64,000 bases of DNA from Ctena decussata (Eukaryota > Mollusca > Bivalvia > Lucinida > Lucinidae): positions 55,591,087 through 55,655,086 of the forward strand of contig OZ022508.1 in assembly GCA_963989385.1 (NCBI GenBank), given 5' to 3'. The position numbers and the translations under genes are program-made. This document shows, piece by piece, positions 53,227 through 64,000 of the stretch (the stretch's first letter is position 1; each line of letters starts with the position of its first letter). The notes beneath the pieces were generated by a model. The model was not told the origin of the DNA. It searched no databases and saw nothing but the letters and a program-made list of their open reading frames with translations.

Positions 53227-54159
53227 CATTTGTTAGAAGTAATTCACTTCAAACAAAACTGTACACTTAGACAAGCGGCAGTAAATAGAAGTTAATCCTG
53301 ATGCACATGAAATTTATATAAAAGAATGCACACTCTAATGATAGTACATACCATCTGGCGGAAAGGGCGAGGGAGTGACACGAAGAAGCACGCGGGGAGG
53401 GGGTGGAGGTTGGGGAGGCAGCAAAAATAATCGTGATTCTTTCAGTCTGACACATAAACTTTGCAAACAGTGTCGATCCAGATGGCATGCTCATGACTAG
53501 GCTGTTAGCCTCGTCAGTCACCAGTTTTATTGGACTTATCCAAATTAAAAGATGGAAATGTCAGTATATAATCCGCAGCTCTAAACTATAGGACAGCGCA
53601 TAAAGAGACGAGTGCAAGCAGATCCAGTCAACGCCATCCATTGTCCAATTCGCTGCTATCCTGGTGCGTTTAAGTAAAGGGGTTAATGTGTCATAGCCGT
53701 AAGCCAAAAACAGGTATAAATCCGAAGCATTTAGATATACAGATACGGACCAATAATCTGTGTTCGCCAGTCATAAGCACCATCTGCGTATGGATATACC
53801 CCCGCCTTGTCTGTTAATGTTGTTGTTGTTGTTAAGTTTTGGTTTAACGTCCCAGTAAACAATATTTCAGCCATTATCGAGACGTTGCCTCCGAATTTGT
53901 AGCGGGTACAACCCAACCTGAGATAAATGACACTCAGGTCCTGCTACAGCTACAAGTACTAGCAGCTCTGCCGCAAACATGCCAGGCTGCCCAACTATTT
54001 CGCGGGCCCTGGTGGGCTGTGGCCTTACAGCCAGTGAAACTGTAGTTAGGTTCGGTTATGCTTCGGCGGCGGATTTTTCGTAACAGACTGGTGCGGCTCG
54101 TATTAAGACTGTGGAGGATCACATCTGTTTACATTTGTGTGTATATGATGAACACTTAC

Positions 54160-54254
54160 AAGTCCGGACCTAGCATTCCAGTTGAAGAGTATACCGTCGT
54201 CTTGATGTAGGAAGGCAACCGCAATAACGCCCCATATACCACCACCAAAATGAA
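54160..54254 (-). CDS. AMT: AMT gene 2, exon with conserved His
   Basis: This exon is 95 nt, phase 1 to phase 0: (V)HFGGGIWGVIAVAFLHQ, then DDGILFNWNARSGL. The His of VHFGGGIWG corresponds to the second pore histidine of AmtB (H318), part of the twin-His pair. The acceptor is gtgtttcag; the donor is CTT followed by GTAAGTG. The frame is intact. Confidence 0.93.
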
Positions 54255-54388
54255 CTGAAACACAAAAATTCACGCCAGATTTTGATTTTTAACAATTTTC
54301 CACAGGTCGCTGTACACATGGCGTTGTAGAAAAATGATTTTATCTGTAACAATTTATTTTTCTGGTTGATGTACTATACAACTGACGC

Positions 54389-54490
54389 ATAACCTTCCAA
54401 CAGCAACCATGGACAGACTAAGTGCCAAGAGGTGGATACATGGATTCGTTCCTCTGAGCCTCTTGGAGACAATCGTTACGAAAATTGAAA
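54389..54490 (+). repeat. Dispersed repeat fragment
   Basis: tgagcctcttggagacaatc and gttacgaaaattgaaacagc match the end of the repeat at 23128-23240. Confidence 0.4.
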
Positions 54491-54609
54491 CAGCAATTGT
54501 ATACTCGTCATATATATATTAACAGAGACTATTAGACTGCTGTAGGTTACATTTTGAAAGAAAGTTTGAAAACAAACAATTGCACCTATAATAATATGTG
54601 TACATATAC

Positions 54610-54748
54610 CTGCAGCAGCATCAAGGGGATCATCAATTTTGAGTTTTCTAATAATGTATGACCACATGTAGTAAGCTATCCCTGAGAAACAACCAATTAC
54701 GCACGCGCCCCATGTGTGAATTACGTTACATCCAGCGCAGGCTGCAAC
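54610..54748 (-). CDS. AMT: AMT gene 2, first visible exon
   Basis: This exon is 139 nt, phase 0 to phase 1: VAACAGCNVIHTWGACVIGC, FSGIAYYMWSYIIRKL, then KIDDPLDAAA. CAGCNV and KIDDPLDA are highly conserved AMT motifs; the DD of IDDPLD precedes the pore His of the next exon. The phase-0 start is exactly what the end of gene 1 exon 6 shows, so exon structure is conserved between the paralogues. Upstream exons must lie beyond 64000, giving an intron of more than 9.2 kb filled with tandem repeats. Confidence 0.94.
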
Positions 54749-54905
54749 CTGAAAGTGCAACAAAGACAACTTGCAAGTACGTATATGCCAGAAACCAGAA
54801 AGCAGAGAGTAGGATGTGCGACAAGGAACTTCAAGCTGTTCCTTTGCATCCGCTACTCCGACAGTCTGCGCCTACAAAATCAACTGTTTGCTACATTTAA
54901 GAATT

Positions 54906-55046
54906 GAAATTTGATTTTTCAGCGTTCATCGTGTGATGAAGCCAGTGGGCGGAGCTAAAATTCCATGAAGCGCGAAGCGCTTCTTGTAGAATTTTAGCGA
55001 CAACCACTGGCTTCTTCACACGATGAACGCTGAAAAATAAAATTTT
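54906..55046. mobile_element. Foldback MITE, TTTTCAGCGTTCATCGTGTG
   Basis: tttttcagcgttcatcgtgt, gatgaagccagtgg, and agctaaaattc are mirrored by gaattttagc, ccactggcttcttcacac and gatgaacgctgaaaaat. The centre is cgcgaagcgcttc. Lies in the AMT gene 2 intron. Confidence 0.8.
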
Positions 55047-55049
55047 TAT

Positions 55050-55870
55050 TCTTATATTGACACTTTATTTGTGAACCTCTCTGTGCATTTTTCATAGTAA
55101 TTTATTGTAGAATAGGCAAAATATAACTCGTAGAAGAGTTAGTAACGACGTGTTCGACCTTAACGTTAAACAGCCGTTGCCCTGACGTGGCGGCAATCGA
55201 ACGTTTCAGGAACCAATCAAGACGTTTGTTTACATAAGACGTCGCTTGACGACAACGTCATATGATCAATTGAGAGGGGTCCAAATCACTAGCTGCCGCT
55301 GCTGTCCCCAACAGCAGCTGCTGATCTCCCAACAGCAGCTGCTACTGCGACAATAGCTGCTGCTGAGGATTTCTCTGTAAATTATAGTTTTTGACTAAAA
55401 TTCATGGAGGAAAGTATGTGTGAAGCCGTCATACTCTAATATATTGCAAATTCTACCTAATGAACGATTGCTACAAGCCTGGATTTGAAACAAAAAAACA
55501 AAAATGCCAATCTATTGATATTTGAGAGTGCAGCTGCATGTATAGAAAGACATTAGCAGTTCTCGTTCATTTTACAAGTATTCGCTTTTTAAAAAAAATT
55601 GCCAACGCTCATTGGGCATACCGTTTAAAAGACAAATTTATGTGTAGGGAAAGAGTTTTTTTGTGTGTTTTTAATCAGCTAAGTGCTTGGGTGAAGCATT
55701 AATGCTAAACAATATCTTGCAATGATTTATGGTATTTATACACAAGAAAATACTGAAAAAATACGGAGAGTCAAACGTCATGTAACATTTTCAGTAGTGT
55801 TGTCATTGGGTTTTTGCAAATTTCAAACTGTAAATTCTTCAGTGAAAAGGGTTTATCCTACCATCGGTTG
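55050..55870. other. Intron; small CAGCAGCTG patch
   Basis: 55290-55370 contains agcagctgctgat-type repeats, a first outpost of the large array starting at 57.3 kb. Otherwise unassigned. Confidence 0.4.
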
Positions 55871-55875
55871 TCTCC

Positions 55876-55990
55876 TCACAGCAGGCACACAGAGTTGAAT
55901 CAACACTGACTCAACGTTGATTCCACGTCGTGACATTGAATCAAGGTTGTGTCAATGTTGATTTAACGCGAGGTGCCCAGCTAACGCTTT
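55876..55990. mobile_element. GTTGATTCAACG palindromic MITE (family I)
   Basis: cagcaggcacacagagttga, then a core around CCACGTCGTGAC, then tgttgatttaacgcgaggtg and cccagcta. The ends aggcac / gtgcc are complementary. Confidence 0.65.
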
Positions 55991-56224
55991 TCTGTCCAGT
56001 CGGAACGTATAGGGAAGCTAAATGCAGCGAGTTGGATTCACGGCATATATTTCATTTTTTTTTTCTTTCTTTTTGTGATAAATACACGTAACACAGACCA
56101 AGGATTGATTCGGAGCAAGTCTTAGAATGTTCGAATGGGTCATCTGCTTAAGAAATGACATTTTCAGGTTATATTTTTTATTCTTCTCCCACTTTTTTTC
56201 TCAGAAAAGACCTGCGATTTTACG

Positions 56225-56345
56225 ATCTGTTCAACAGGTTTCAGTCATACATGTACATGTATCCGGTCGATGGGAGGGTGATGATGATAGGTTGTGGGCT
56301 ATGGAACCCCGTTTACGATTAAAAAAGACTTTTTTGCGAGAACTT
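56225..56345 (-). repeat. SINE fragment (family E)
   Basis: aggtttcagtcatacatgta, gggtgatgatgataggttgt and atggaaccccgtttacgatt match the body of the family E SINE. Confidence 0.5.
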
Positions 56346-56629
56346 AGACGTTGAAACTATGTCGCCTGATCATGTCCAACTGGCCAGAGCTCACAGTTGT
56401 AAGAGTTTGATTTTGAGAGAGTCTTTATTTAAAGATTGACAATTATAAGCAATTCCAGCAATGCACCATGTCAACTAGACTACATGTATGAAGCTTGCTT
56501 AAGGGTTCTTGAGGTATATGATAATATATTCCGCAACACCTTTTGTCCATCCGCCAGTCTATGCGTCCGTCTGTCACCAGCGGATTTCCTATATCTTACG
56601 TAAGTAATATAAGATAGATATCACCGAAA

Positions 56630-57000
56630 TTCTATGGGGTGCCGGTTAACTATTCATTATCGTTTTATGATATCGATAAGTGAAAAAGTGCTATCCACTA
56701 TACAAATAAGCGACATCCATAATTATTCATGAATATCCGTGATTCGACTTATAGATGTACAGTAATCGAAGTATGAATATCAACTAGTCTAACTACTTTA
56801 TGGATATCACCGATTCGATTCATGAATATCCATAAATCGATTTATAGATATCAACAAATTTGCCCATTTATGGATATCACTAAGTCAAATTATTGATGTC
56901 AATAAATCGAAATTGTGATATTTATAATTCGAATTAGTGCTATCCATTTCTCATTTAGATTATTGGATATTCACACTTTGGATTATTGATATCCATCATT
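56630..57000. repeat. Degenerate tandem repeat, about 30-40 bp
   Basis: A phrase of the type tatggatatcac.aattcgatt recurs with variation and in both orientations (ttcatgaatatccataaatc, gatttatagatatcaac, tttatggatatcactaag). Confidence 0.55.
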
Positions 57001-57340
57001 TGTGGACTGCCTGCTGTTGAAGTTAGGTAGTGATAGTGGTATCTGCTGCTACTACTGTAATGATATCTGTATTTGCCATCTAATGGTGGACTGCTTGCTG
57101 TTAAAGATAGGTAATGCGAGTGACAGCTGTTGATACTGCTGGAGTGATATCTGTATCTGCCATCTGTTGGTGGACGGCCTGCTGTTAGAGATAGGTAGAG
57201 AAAGTGACATCTGTTAATACTGCTGTAATGATATCTGTATCTGCCATCTGTTGGTGGACGGCCTGCTGTTAAAATATAGGTAATTAGAGTGACTTTAGTT
57301 TTATTGCTGAAATGATATCTGTATCTGGTGATGGTAATGA
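57001..57340. repeat. 85-bp minisatellite, left block
   Basis: Four diverged units of about 84-85 bp with gtggac.gcctgctgtt.aag, ataggtaat.agagtgac and gatatctgtatctgccatct. Same unit as the block at 59620-61010. Confidence 0.75.
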
Positions 57341-59619
57341 TAACAGGGGCTGCTACTGGAACAAAACTTACCGTTGATAGTGCTACTGATCACCATCAGC
57401 AGCTGCCAAAGAACCATCAGCAGCTGTTGCTTTCATCAAATGATGCAGCAAAAATTATTCTTACTACTTATAGTAGCCGATGATGCCCCTCTGTTCTTCC
57501 ATATCGTCAGATGATACGGTAACTTATGATAACAGCAGGAGCTGCTAATGCCACCACCATCAGCAGCTGCCAAACCACCATCAGCAGCTGCAAAATCACC
57601 ATCAGCAGCTGATGCTTTTATCAGACGCAATTGCAGCAGCAGCTGCTATACCGCCATCAGCAGCTGATGTTTTCCTCAAAAGCAGCATCAAAAGTTTTTC
57701 CTACTACTAATGGCAGCAGCTTATGTCCTTTATGCTCTCCGATATCGGCAGAAGATGGTGTCATTAACAGTAAGAGCAAAGCTGCTTTTGTCACCACCGT
57801 CAGCAGCTGCAAAACCACCATCAGCAGCTGCAAAACAACAATCAGCAGCTGTTGCTTTTATCAGACACAGCTGCAGCAGCAGCTGCCATACCGCCATCAG
57901 CAGCTGATGCTTTCCTCCAAAGCAGCATCAAAAGTTTTTCCTACTACTGATGGCAGCAGCTTTTGTCCTTTTTGTTCTCCGATATCAGCAGATGATGGTG
58001 TCATTAAAAGTAACAGCAGCAGCTGCCAAAGAGTCACCTCCATCAGCTCCTGCCAAACCACCATCAGCAGCTGCTTAACCAACATCAGAAGCTGATGCTT
58101 TTATCAGACGCAGCTGCAGCAGCAGCTGCCATACCGCCATCAGCAGCTGATGCTGATTAACAGTAACATCAGAAGCTGCTTATTGTACCACTGATAATAA
58201 CAGCAGCACCTGCTTGTGCCACCAGCATCAGCAGCTGCCAAACTACCATCTGCAGCTGCTCAACCACCATCAGCAGCTGATGCATTTTTCAAAAGCAGCT
58301 GCAGCAGCAGCTGCCATACCGCCATCAGCAGGTGATGCTTTCCTCAAAGCATCCGTCAAAAGTTTTTCCTACTACTAATGTCAGCAGCTTATGTCCCTTT
58401 TGTTCTCAGATATCGGCAGATGATGGTGAGATTTACAGTAACATCAGCAGCTGCTTACGTTACCACTAACAGTAGCTGCCAAAGAACCATAAGCAGCTGT
58501 TGCTTTCATCAAACGATGCAGCAAAAACTATTTTTACTACTTATAGTAGCCGATGATGCTCCTCTGTTCTTCCATATCGGCAGATGTTGTAGTCACTGAT
58601 GATAACAGCAGCAGTTGCTTATGCCACCACCATCAGCAGCTGCCAAACCACCATACAGCAGCTGCTATACCACCATCAGCAGCTGATGCTTTTATCAGAT
58701 GCGGCTGCAGCAGCAGCTGCCATACCGCCATCAGCAGGTGATGCTTTCCTCAAAGCAGCATCAAAAGTTTTTCCTACTACTGATGGCAGCAGCTTATGCT
58801 CCTTTTGTTCTCAGATATCGGCAGATGATGGTGTCATTAACAGTAACATCAGCAGCTGCTTACGTTACCACCATCAGCAGCTGCCAAAAAAAAACAATAG
58901 CAGCTGTTGTTTTCATCAAAAGGTGCAGCAAAAGAAAGTCTTACTACTTATAGAAGCAGTTGATGCCCCTCTGTTCTTCCATATCAGCAGATGATGTGGT
59001 CGCTGATGATAACAGCAGCAGCAGCTTATGCCACCATCACCAGCTGCCAAACCGCCATCAGCAGCTGATGCTTTCATCAAAATCAGCATCAAAAGTTTTT
59101 CCTATTACTGATCGCAGCAGCTAATGTCCCTTTGTTCTCCGATATCGGCAGATGATGGTGTAATTAACAGTAACATCAGCAGCTGCTTATGTTACCGCCA
59201 TCATCAGCTGCCAAAGAACCATCAGCAGCTGATGCTTTCGTCAAAAGATGCAGCAAAAGCTATTTTTACTTCTAATAGGTAGCAAGTGTCCTTTTGTTCT
59301 TTCATATCGGCAAATGATGTGGTCGCAGATATTAACATCAGCAGCTGCTTATCACATCACCACCACATCACCACCAACAGCTGCCAAACCACCAACAGTA
59401 GCTGCTGATGTTTTCATATAAAAAGCAGCAAAAGCTATTCTTTCTCATGATTGCAGCAGCTGATATCCCATTGTTCTCCAATATCGCCAAATGATGTTGT
59501 CAGTGATACGAAAATGAGCACCTGCTTACGACACAACCATCAGCAACTGCTAAACCACCATCAGCAGCTGATACTTTTATCAAACGCATCTGCAGAAACT
59601 ATTCTTACTACTAATAGCA
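57341..59619. repeat. CAGCAGCTG-rich higher-order repeat
   Basis: Units of about 160-240 bp repeat the phrases ccaccatcagcagctgccaa, cagctgatgctttcctcaaa, gcaaaagtttttcctactac and ttctccgatatcggcagatg. The last is found near 57740, 57980, 58410, 58576, 58816, 58981, 59140 and 59305. The apparent proteins on both strands are translations of the repeat and should not be called genes. Confidence 0.85.
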
Positions 59620-61010
59620 GCAGCTGAGTGTCAGCTGTTGCTGCTGTTGGATTAAATATCTGTATCTACCATCTGTTGGTGGACTGCCTGCTGTTGAAGA
59701 TAGGTAGTGAGAGTGTCAGCTGTTGCTGCTGCTTGATTAAATATCTGTATCAGCAAGCAGCTTGTGGATTGCCTGCTGTTGAAGATAGGTAGTGACAGTG
59801 ACAGCTGTTGCCGCTGCTGCATTAAATATCTGTATCTGCCATCTGTAGGTGGACTGCCTGCTATTGAAGAAGGGTAGTGAGGGTGACAGCTGTTGCTGCT
59901 GCTGGATTGAATATCTGTATCAGCAAGCAGCTTGTGGATTGCCTGCTGTTGAAGATAGGTGGTGACAGTGACAGCTGTTGCCGCTGCTGCATTAAATATC
60001 TGTATCTGCCATCTGTAGGTGGACTGCCTGCTGTTGAAGAAGGGTAGTGAGGGTGACAGCAGTTGCTGCTGCTGGATTGAATATCTGTATCTGCAAGCAG
60101 TTGGTGGACTGCCTGCTGTTGAAGATAGATAGTGAGAGTGACAGCTGTTGCTGCTGCTGGATTAAATATTTGTTCATGCAATCTGTTGATGGACTGCCTG
60201 CTGTTGAAGATAGATAGTGAGAGTGACAGCTGTTGCTGCTGCTGGATTAAATTTCTATATCTGCCATCTGCTTGCTGTTGACGATTTGTAGTGAGGGTGA
60301 CAGCTGTTGCTGCTGCTGTACTAGATATCTGTATCTGCCTTCTGTTTATGGACTGCCTGCTGTTGAAGAAAGGTGGTCAGAGTTACAGCTGTTGCTCCTG
60401 CTGTATTAAATATCTGTATCTGCCATCTGTTGGTGGACTGCCTGCTGTTCAAGAAAGGTAGTGAGAGCGACAGCTGTTGCTGCTGCTGGATTAAAAATCT
60501 GTATCTACCATCTGTAGGTGGACTGCCTGCTGTTGAAGATAGGTAGTGAAAGTGACAGCTGTTGCTGCTGCTGGACTAAATATCAGTATCTACCTTCTGT
60601 TGGTGGACTGCCTGCTGTTGAAGATATGTAATGAGAGTGACAACTGTTGCTGCTGCTGGATTAAATATCTGTATCTGCCATCTGTTTGTGCACTGCCCGT
60701 TTTGAAGATAGGTATTGAGTTACAGCTGTTGCTGCTGCTGGACAAATTATCTGTATCTGCCATCTGTTTGTGGACTGCCTGCTTTTGAAGAAGGGTAGTG
60801 AGAGTGACAACTGTTGCTGCTGTTGGATTAAATATCTGTATCTGCCATTTGTTGATGAACTGCCTGCTGTTGAAGATAGGTAGTGAGAATGGCAGGTGTT
60901 GCTTCTGCTGGATTAAATATCTGTATATGTCATCTGTTTGTGGACTGCCTGCTGTTGAAGGAAAGTAGTGAGAGTGACTTCAGTTGCTGCTGCTTGAATT
61001 ATATCTTTTT
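59620..61010. repeat. 85-bp minisatellite, right block
   Basis: About 16 units: gacagctgttgctgctgctg, gattaaatatctgtatctgc, catctgttggtggactgcct, gctgttgaagataggtagtg. Starts of acagctgttg at 60141, 60226, 60300, 60385 and 60470 give a period of 85 bp with one 74-bp unit. A two-unit (170-bp) alternation is suggested at 59640-60060, where gcaagcagcttgtggattg recurs in every second unit. Confidence 0.88.
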
Positions 61011-62580
61011 TTCTACCATCTGTTGTTGGTTATACTCATGATACCAGGAGCTGCTTCTGGAGACGAAACTAACCTTTGCTGCTGCCTTCTGTTACGAGGG
61101 TGATAGCTGCTGCTGACAGTGGACGGAGTGTTATCTGCAGTAAGTTTTAGTGAGAGTTACTACTTCTTGTGGTGTACGTGACTAGAGTGATATATTGTGC
61201 TGATGTTTATCAACGAGTGAAAACTGATGCTGATGGTTTCTGTGATATTTGCTGTGACAACAGCAGCAGCTGTTGTATCTTCAAATTAACAGCAGTAGAA
61301 GTTATTTCATTCCTCCCCTTAGACAACAACAGCAAATCTTACTCTCCACCTAGGTTGCAGGATGCGGCTCTTTTACAACCAGCTGCAGCAGCGTGTGAAT
61401 TAAAAAAAAAACCCATAAAATCTGCTACTTCTATCATCAGAAAAGAATAAGACAAAAGCGATAAGCCGTACTAACTGCAACTGCGGCATTAGCAATTGTA
61501 CCAATTAAAAACCACCATCAACAGCTAATGCTTTCGACAGATGGTGGTGCCACTAAAAACAACACCAGCAGCTGCTTATGATACCACCATCAGTAACTGA
61601 CACCACCATCAGCAGCCTATGCTTTTACTTACAGCAGCAGCAAAATGTACTCTAAACACTAGCGGCAACAGCTGACATCCCTCTGATCTCCGATATAGGC
61701 AGACGATAGTGTCATTTACTAAAAGCAGCGGCTGCTTATGACACCACCATCAGCAACTGACATCACCATTAGCAGCTAATACTTAATCAACAGCATCCGT
61801 AATGGTTATTCTCAATACTTATGACAGTAGCTGATATCCCTCTGTTCTCCGATATCGGCAGATGGTAGGGTCACTGTCACTAATAATAACATCAGCAGCT
61901 CATTCTGACACCACCATTTGCAACTAACATCACCATCAGCAGCTGATGCTTTCATCAACAGCAGTAGTTATTCTAAATACTTATGGCAGCAGCTAATGTC
62001 CCGCTGTTCTCCAATATCAAAAAATGGCTTTGTCACTATCACTAATAAACAACATCAGGAGCTGCTTATGACACCAACATCAGCAACTGACTACATTATC
62101 AGCAGCTGAAGATTTCATCAACAACAGCAGCAAAAGTTATCCTGAATACATTATGGCAGCAGCTGATGTCCTTCTGTTCTCCGATATCGGCAGATGGTGG
62201 TGTAACTATAAAAAAAACACTAGCAGCTGCTTATGACACCAGCATCAGGAACTGACTTCTCCATCAGCAGCTATTGCTTTTACTTACAGCAGCAGCAAAA
62301 GTTATTCTCAGTACTAACGGCAGCACCTGATGTCCCTCTGATCTTCAATATCGACAGATGATGTGGTCTCTGGTACAAACATCAGCATCTGCTTATGAAA
62401 ACTGGCGGAGCACCAGATGTTACTCCTGTCAAACCACCAACATTAGTGTCTGCAAATACTACACACGGCAAAAACAGTAATATAAGCCTAAATCCTTACT
62501 ATAAACAGTGGCTGACACTTTTAATAACACCATTATCACAGGCAGCATATAGCAATCTTAAAAAAAGAAAAGAATATTGA
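61011..62580. repeat. CAGCAGCTG-rich repeat, diverged right part
   Basis: Continues the 57.3-59.6 kb type: ctccgatatcggcagatggt near 61852 and 62185, and caccaccatcagcaactgac at several places. Units of about 165 bp. No gene is supported. Confidence 0.75.
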
Positions 62581-62636
62581 AAACATCAGCATCAGTTGTC
62601 ACTATCATACCACGAACAGAAGCAGCAGTGTAACAG

Positions 62637-62640
<4 letters not shown>

Positions 62641-62728
<88 letters not shown>
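62641..62728. repeat. (AT)44 microsatellite
   Basis: Uninterrupted AT dinucleotide run of 88 bp, separating the CAGCAGCTG region from the sequence before the 205-bp satellite. Confidence 0.97.
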
Positions 62729-62731
<3 letters not shown>

Positions 62732-62967
62732 GAAGAATGTTTATTCAAGTGCTATATAGGTTATGTAGCCCTTGAGCATATACATGTACATACATGCAAT
62801 ACAAATACAAACGATGTGACAGGTAGTACAATAAGTGCATAATATCACCTTAATAAATACAGAATAATATGTGAGTCAAGAATCATTAATACTTAAAGCT
62901 ATTAGTTTCTTTCCTCTGAGCTATATCCTAACCTATCCCACTTAGACCTTATCTTTGCTTGGTAAAA

Positions 62968-64000
62968 ACTGTGTGACTCTTCTTGTAATATCCCTTCGGG
63001 CACTATGCTAACCTGCATTGAACCAGCGTCGATTCGACATCATGACGTCGAATCGTCTTCGGTTCAAAGCTGATCAAACCCCATGTGCCCGACGGGTTAT
63101 TTGTAAGGTAACTTAATTCGTTGCGACCCCTAAACTACATATAAGGCACATCTGTCATGCGAATCGGAGAGAACTGTGTGACTCTTCTTGTAATATCCCT
63201 TCGAGCACTATGCTTAGCCAGCATCGGACCAACGTCGATTCGATATCATGACGTCGAATCGACGTTGGTCCAGAGCTGATCAAGCCCCATGTGCCCGACG
63301 GGTTATTTGTAAGGTAACTTAATTCGTTGCGAGCCCTAAACTACATATAAGGCACATCTGTCATGTGAATTGGAGAGAACTGTGTGACTCTTCTTGTAAT
63401 ATCCCTTCGGCACTATGCTTAGCCAGCATTTGACCAACGTCGATTCGATATCATGACTTCGAACCGACGCTGGTCCAAACTTGATCAAACCCCATGTGCC
63501 CGACGGGATATTTGTATGGTAACTTAATTCGTTGCGAGCCCTAAACTACATATAAGGCACATCTGTCATGTGAATTGGAGAGAACTGTGTGACTCTTCTT
63601 GTAATATCCCTTCGGCACTATGCTTAGCCAGCATTTGACCAACGTCGATTCGATATCATGACTTCGAACCGACGCTGGTCCAAACTTGATCAAACCCCAT
63701 GTGCCCGACGGGATATTTGTATGGTAACTTAATTCGTTGCGAGCCCTAAACTACATATAACGCACATCTCTTATGCAAAATGGAGAGAACTGTGTGACTC
63801 TTCTTGTAATATCCCTTCGGGTACTATGTTTAGCCAGCATTGAACCAACGTCGATTCGATATCATGACGTCGAACCGACGCTGGTTCAAAGCTGATCAAA
63901 CCCCCATGTACCAGACGGGATATTTTTTAGGTAACTTAACTCGTTGCGAGTCCTAAACTACATATAAGGCACATCTGTTATGCAAATTGAAGAGAACTGT
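62968..64000. repeat. 205-bp satellite, five units, runs off the edge
   Basis: actgtgtgactcttcttgta recurs at 62968, 63173, 63379, 63584 and 63789, with a sixth start at 63996: period 205-207 bp. Units 3 and 4 (63379 and 63584) are almost identical. Each unit contains a hairpin, ACCAACGTCGATTCGATATC then ATGACGTCGAATCGACGTTGGT-like (shortened here), bounded by gtgcccgacggg and cccttcgggcac, like the family I palindromic MITEs. The array continues beyond the window. Confidence 0.93.

Noticed and set aside
57631..58994. Long open frames on both strands in the CAGCAGCTG region (up to 154 codons)
   Set aside because: They are translations of a tandem repeat, open in several frames at once, with no start context, splice signals or recognisable domain.
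62641..62728. AT run as an origin or promoter element
   Set aside because: A pure (AT)44 microsatellite; nothing around it supports a functional role.

Overview
This is a gene-poor, repeat-dense, AT-rich animal nuclear sequence. Phase-consistent short exons with GT/AG borders, tRNA-derived SINEs, foldback MITEs, LINE fragments, rDNA debris and satellites all point to a metazoan. The repeat style (tandem-core elements with C-rich and G-rich ends, several tRNA-like SINEs) and the invertebrate AMT proteins suggest a marine mollusc, most likely a bivalve. That identification is inference.

The only recognisable host protein-coding content is ammonium transporter (AMT/MEP family, not Rh), all on the minus strand. 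The 5' half of one AMT gene (gene 1) lies at 640-7513: a first exon at 7453-7513 and five further exons at 5181-5270, 4353-4580, 2805-2902, 1490-1627 and 640-873. They join in frame to 849 nt (283 codons), and the gene runs off the left edge. Two more exons homologous to its first exon lie upstream at 24968-25028 and 43326-43389, both with a GTAAG donor and the same splice phase. They are either alternative first exons or relics of tandem duplication. The 3' half of a second AMT gene (gene 2) lies at 51291-54748 as five exons (519 nt including the stop); its 5' half is beyond the right edge. The two genes are head-to-tail paralogues.

The rest is mobile or tandem DNA. 1-8 kb: AMT gene 1, with a foldback element, a tRNA SINE whose target-site duplication copied a splice donor, decayed exon copies and an internally deleted LINE. 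8.3-13.2 kb: a 180-bp-period tandem-core element and several foldback elements. 14-16 kb: a tight array of 480-bp MITEs sharing TTAA ends. 17-24 kb: four of the ten palindromic MITEs of family A, SINEs, and an 18S rRNA fragment. 26-31 kb: an inverted pair of near-identical MITEs, and a LINE fragment carrying the reverse-transcriptase FADD motif inserted in a MITE. 31-50 kb: more MITEs, SINEs, a 191-bp-period element, and foldback elements whose arms are built of short tandem repeats. 57-62.6 kb: an 85-bp minisatellite flanking a CAGCAGCTG-rich higher-order repeat. 62.6-64 kb: an (AT)44 run and a 205-bp satellite whose unit contains a MITE-like palindrome.

The most notable items are the three phase-compatible AMT first exons, the duplicated splice donor created by a SINE, the decayed copies of an exon 3' end inside the adjacent intron, five foldback elements with tandem-repeat arms, and a satellite apparently grown from a MITE core. 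All coordinates and alignments were read by eye.
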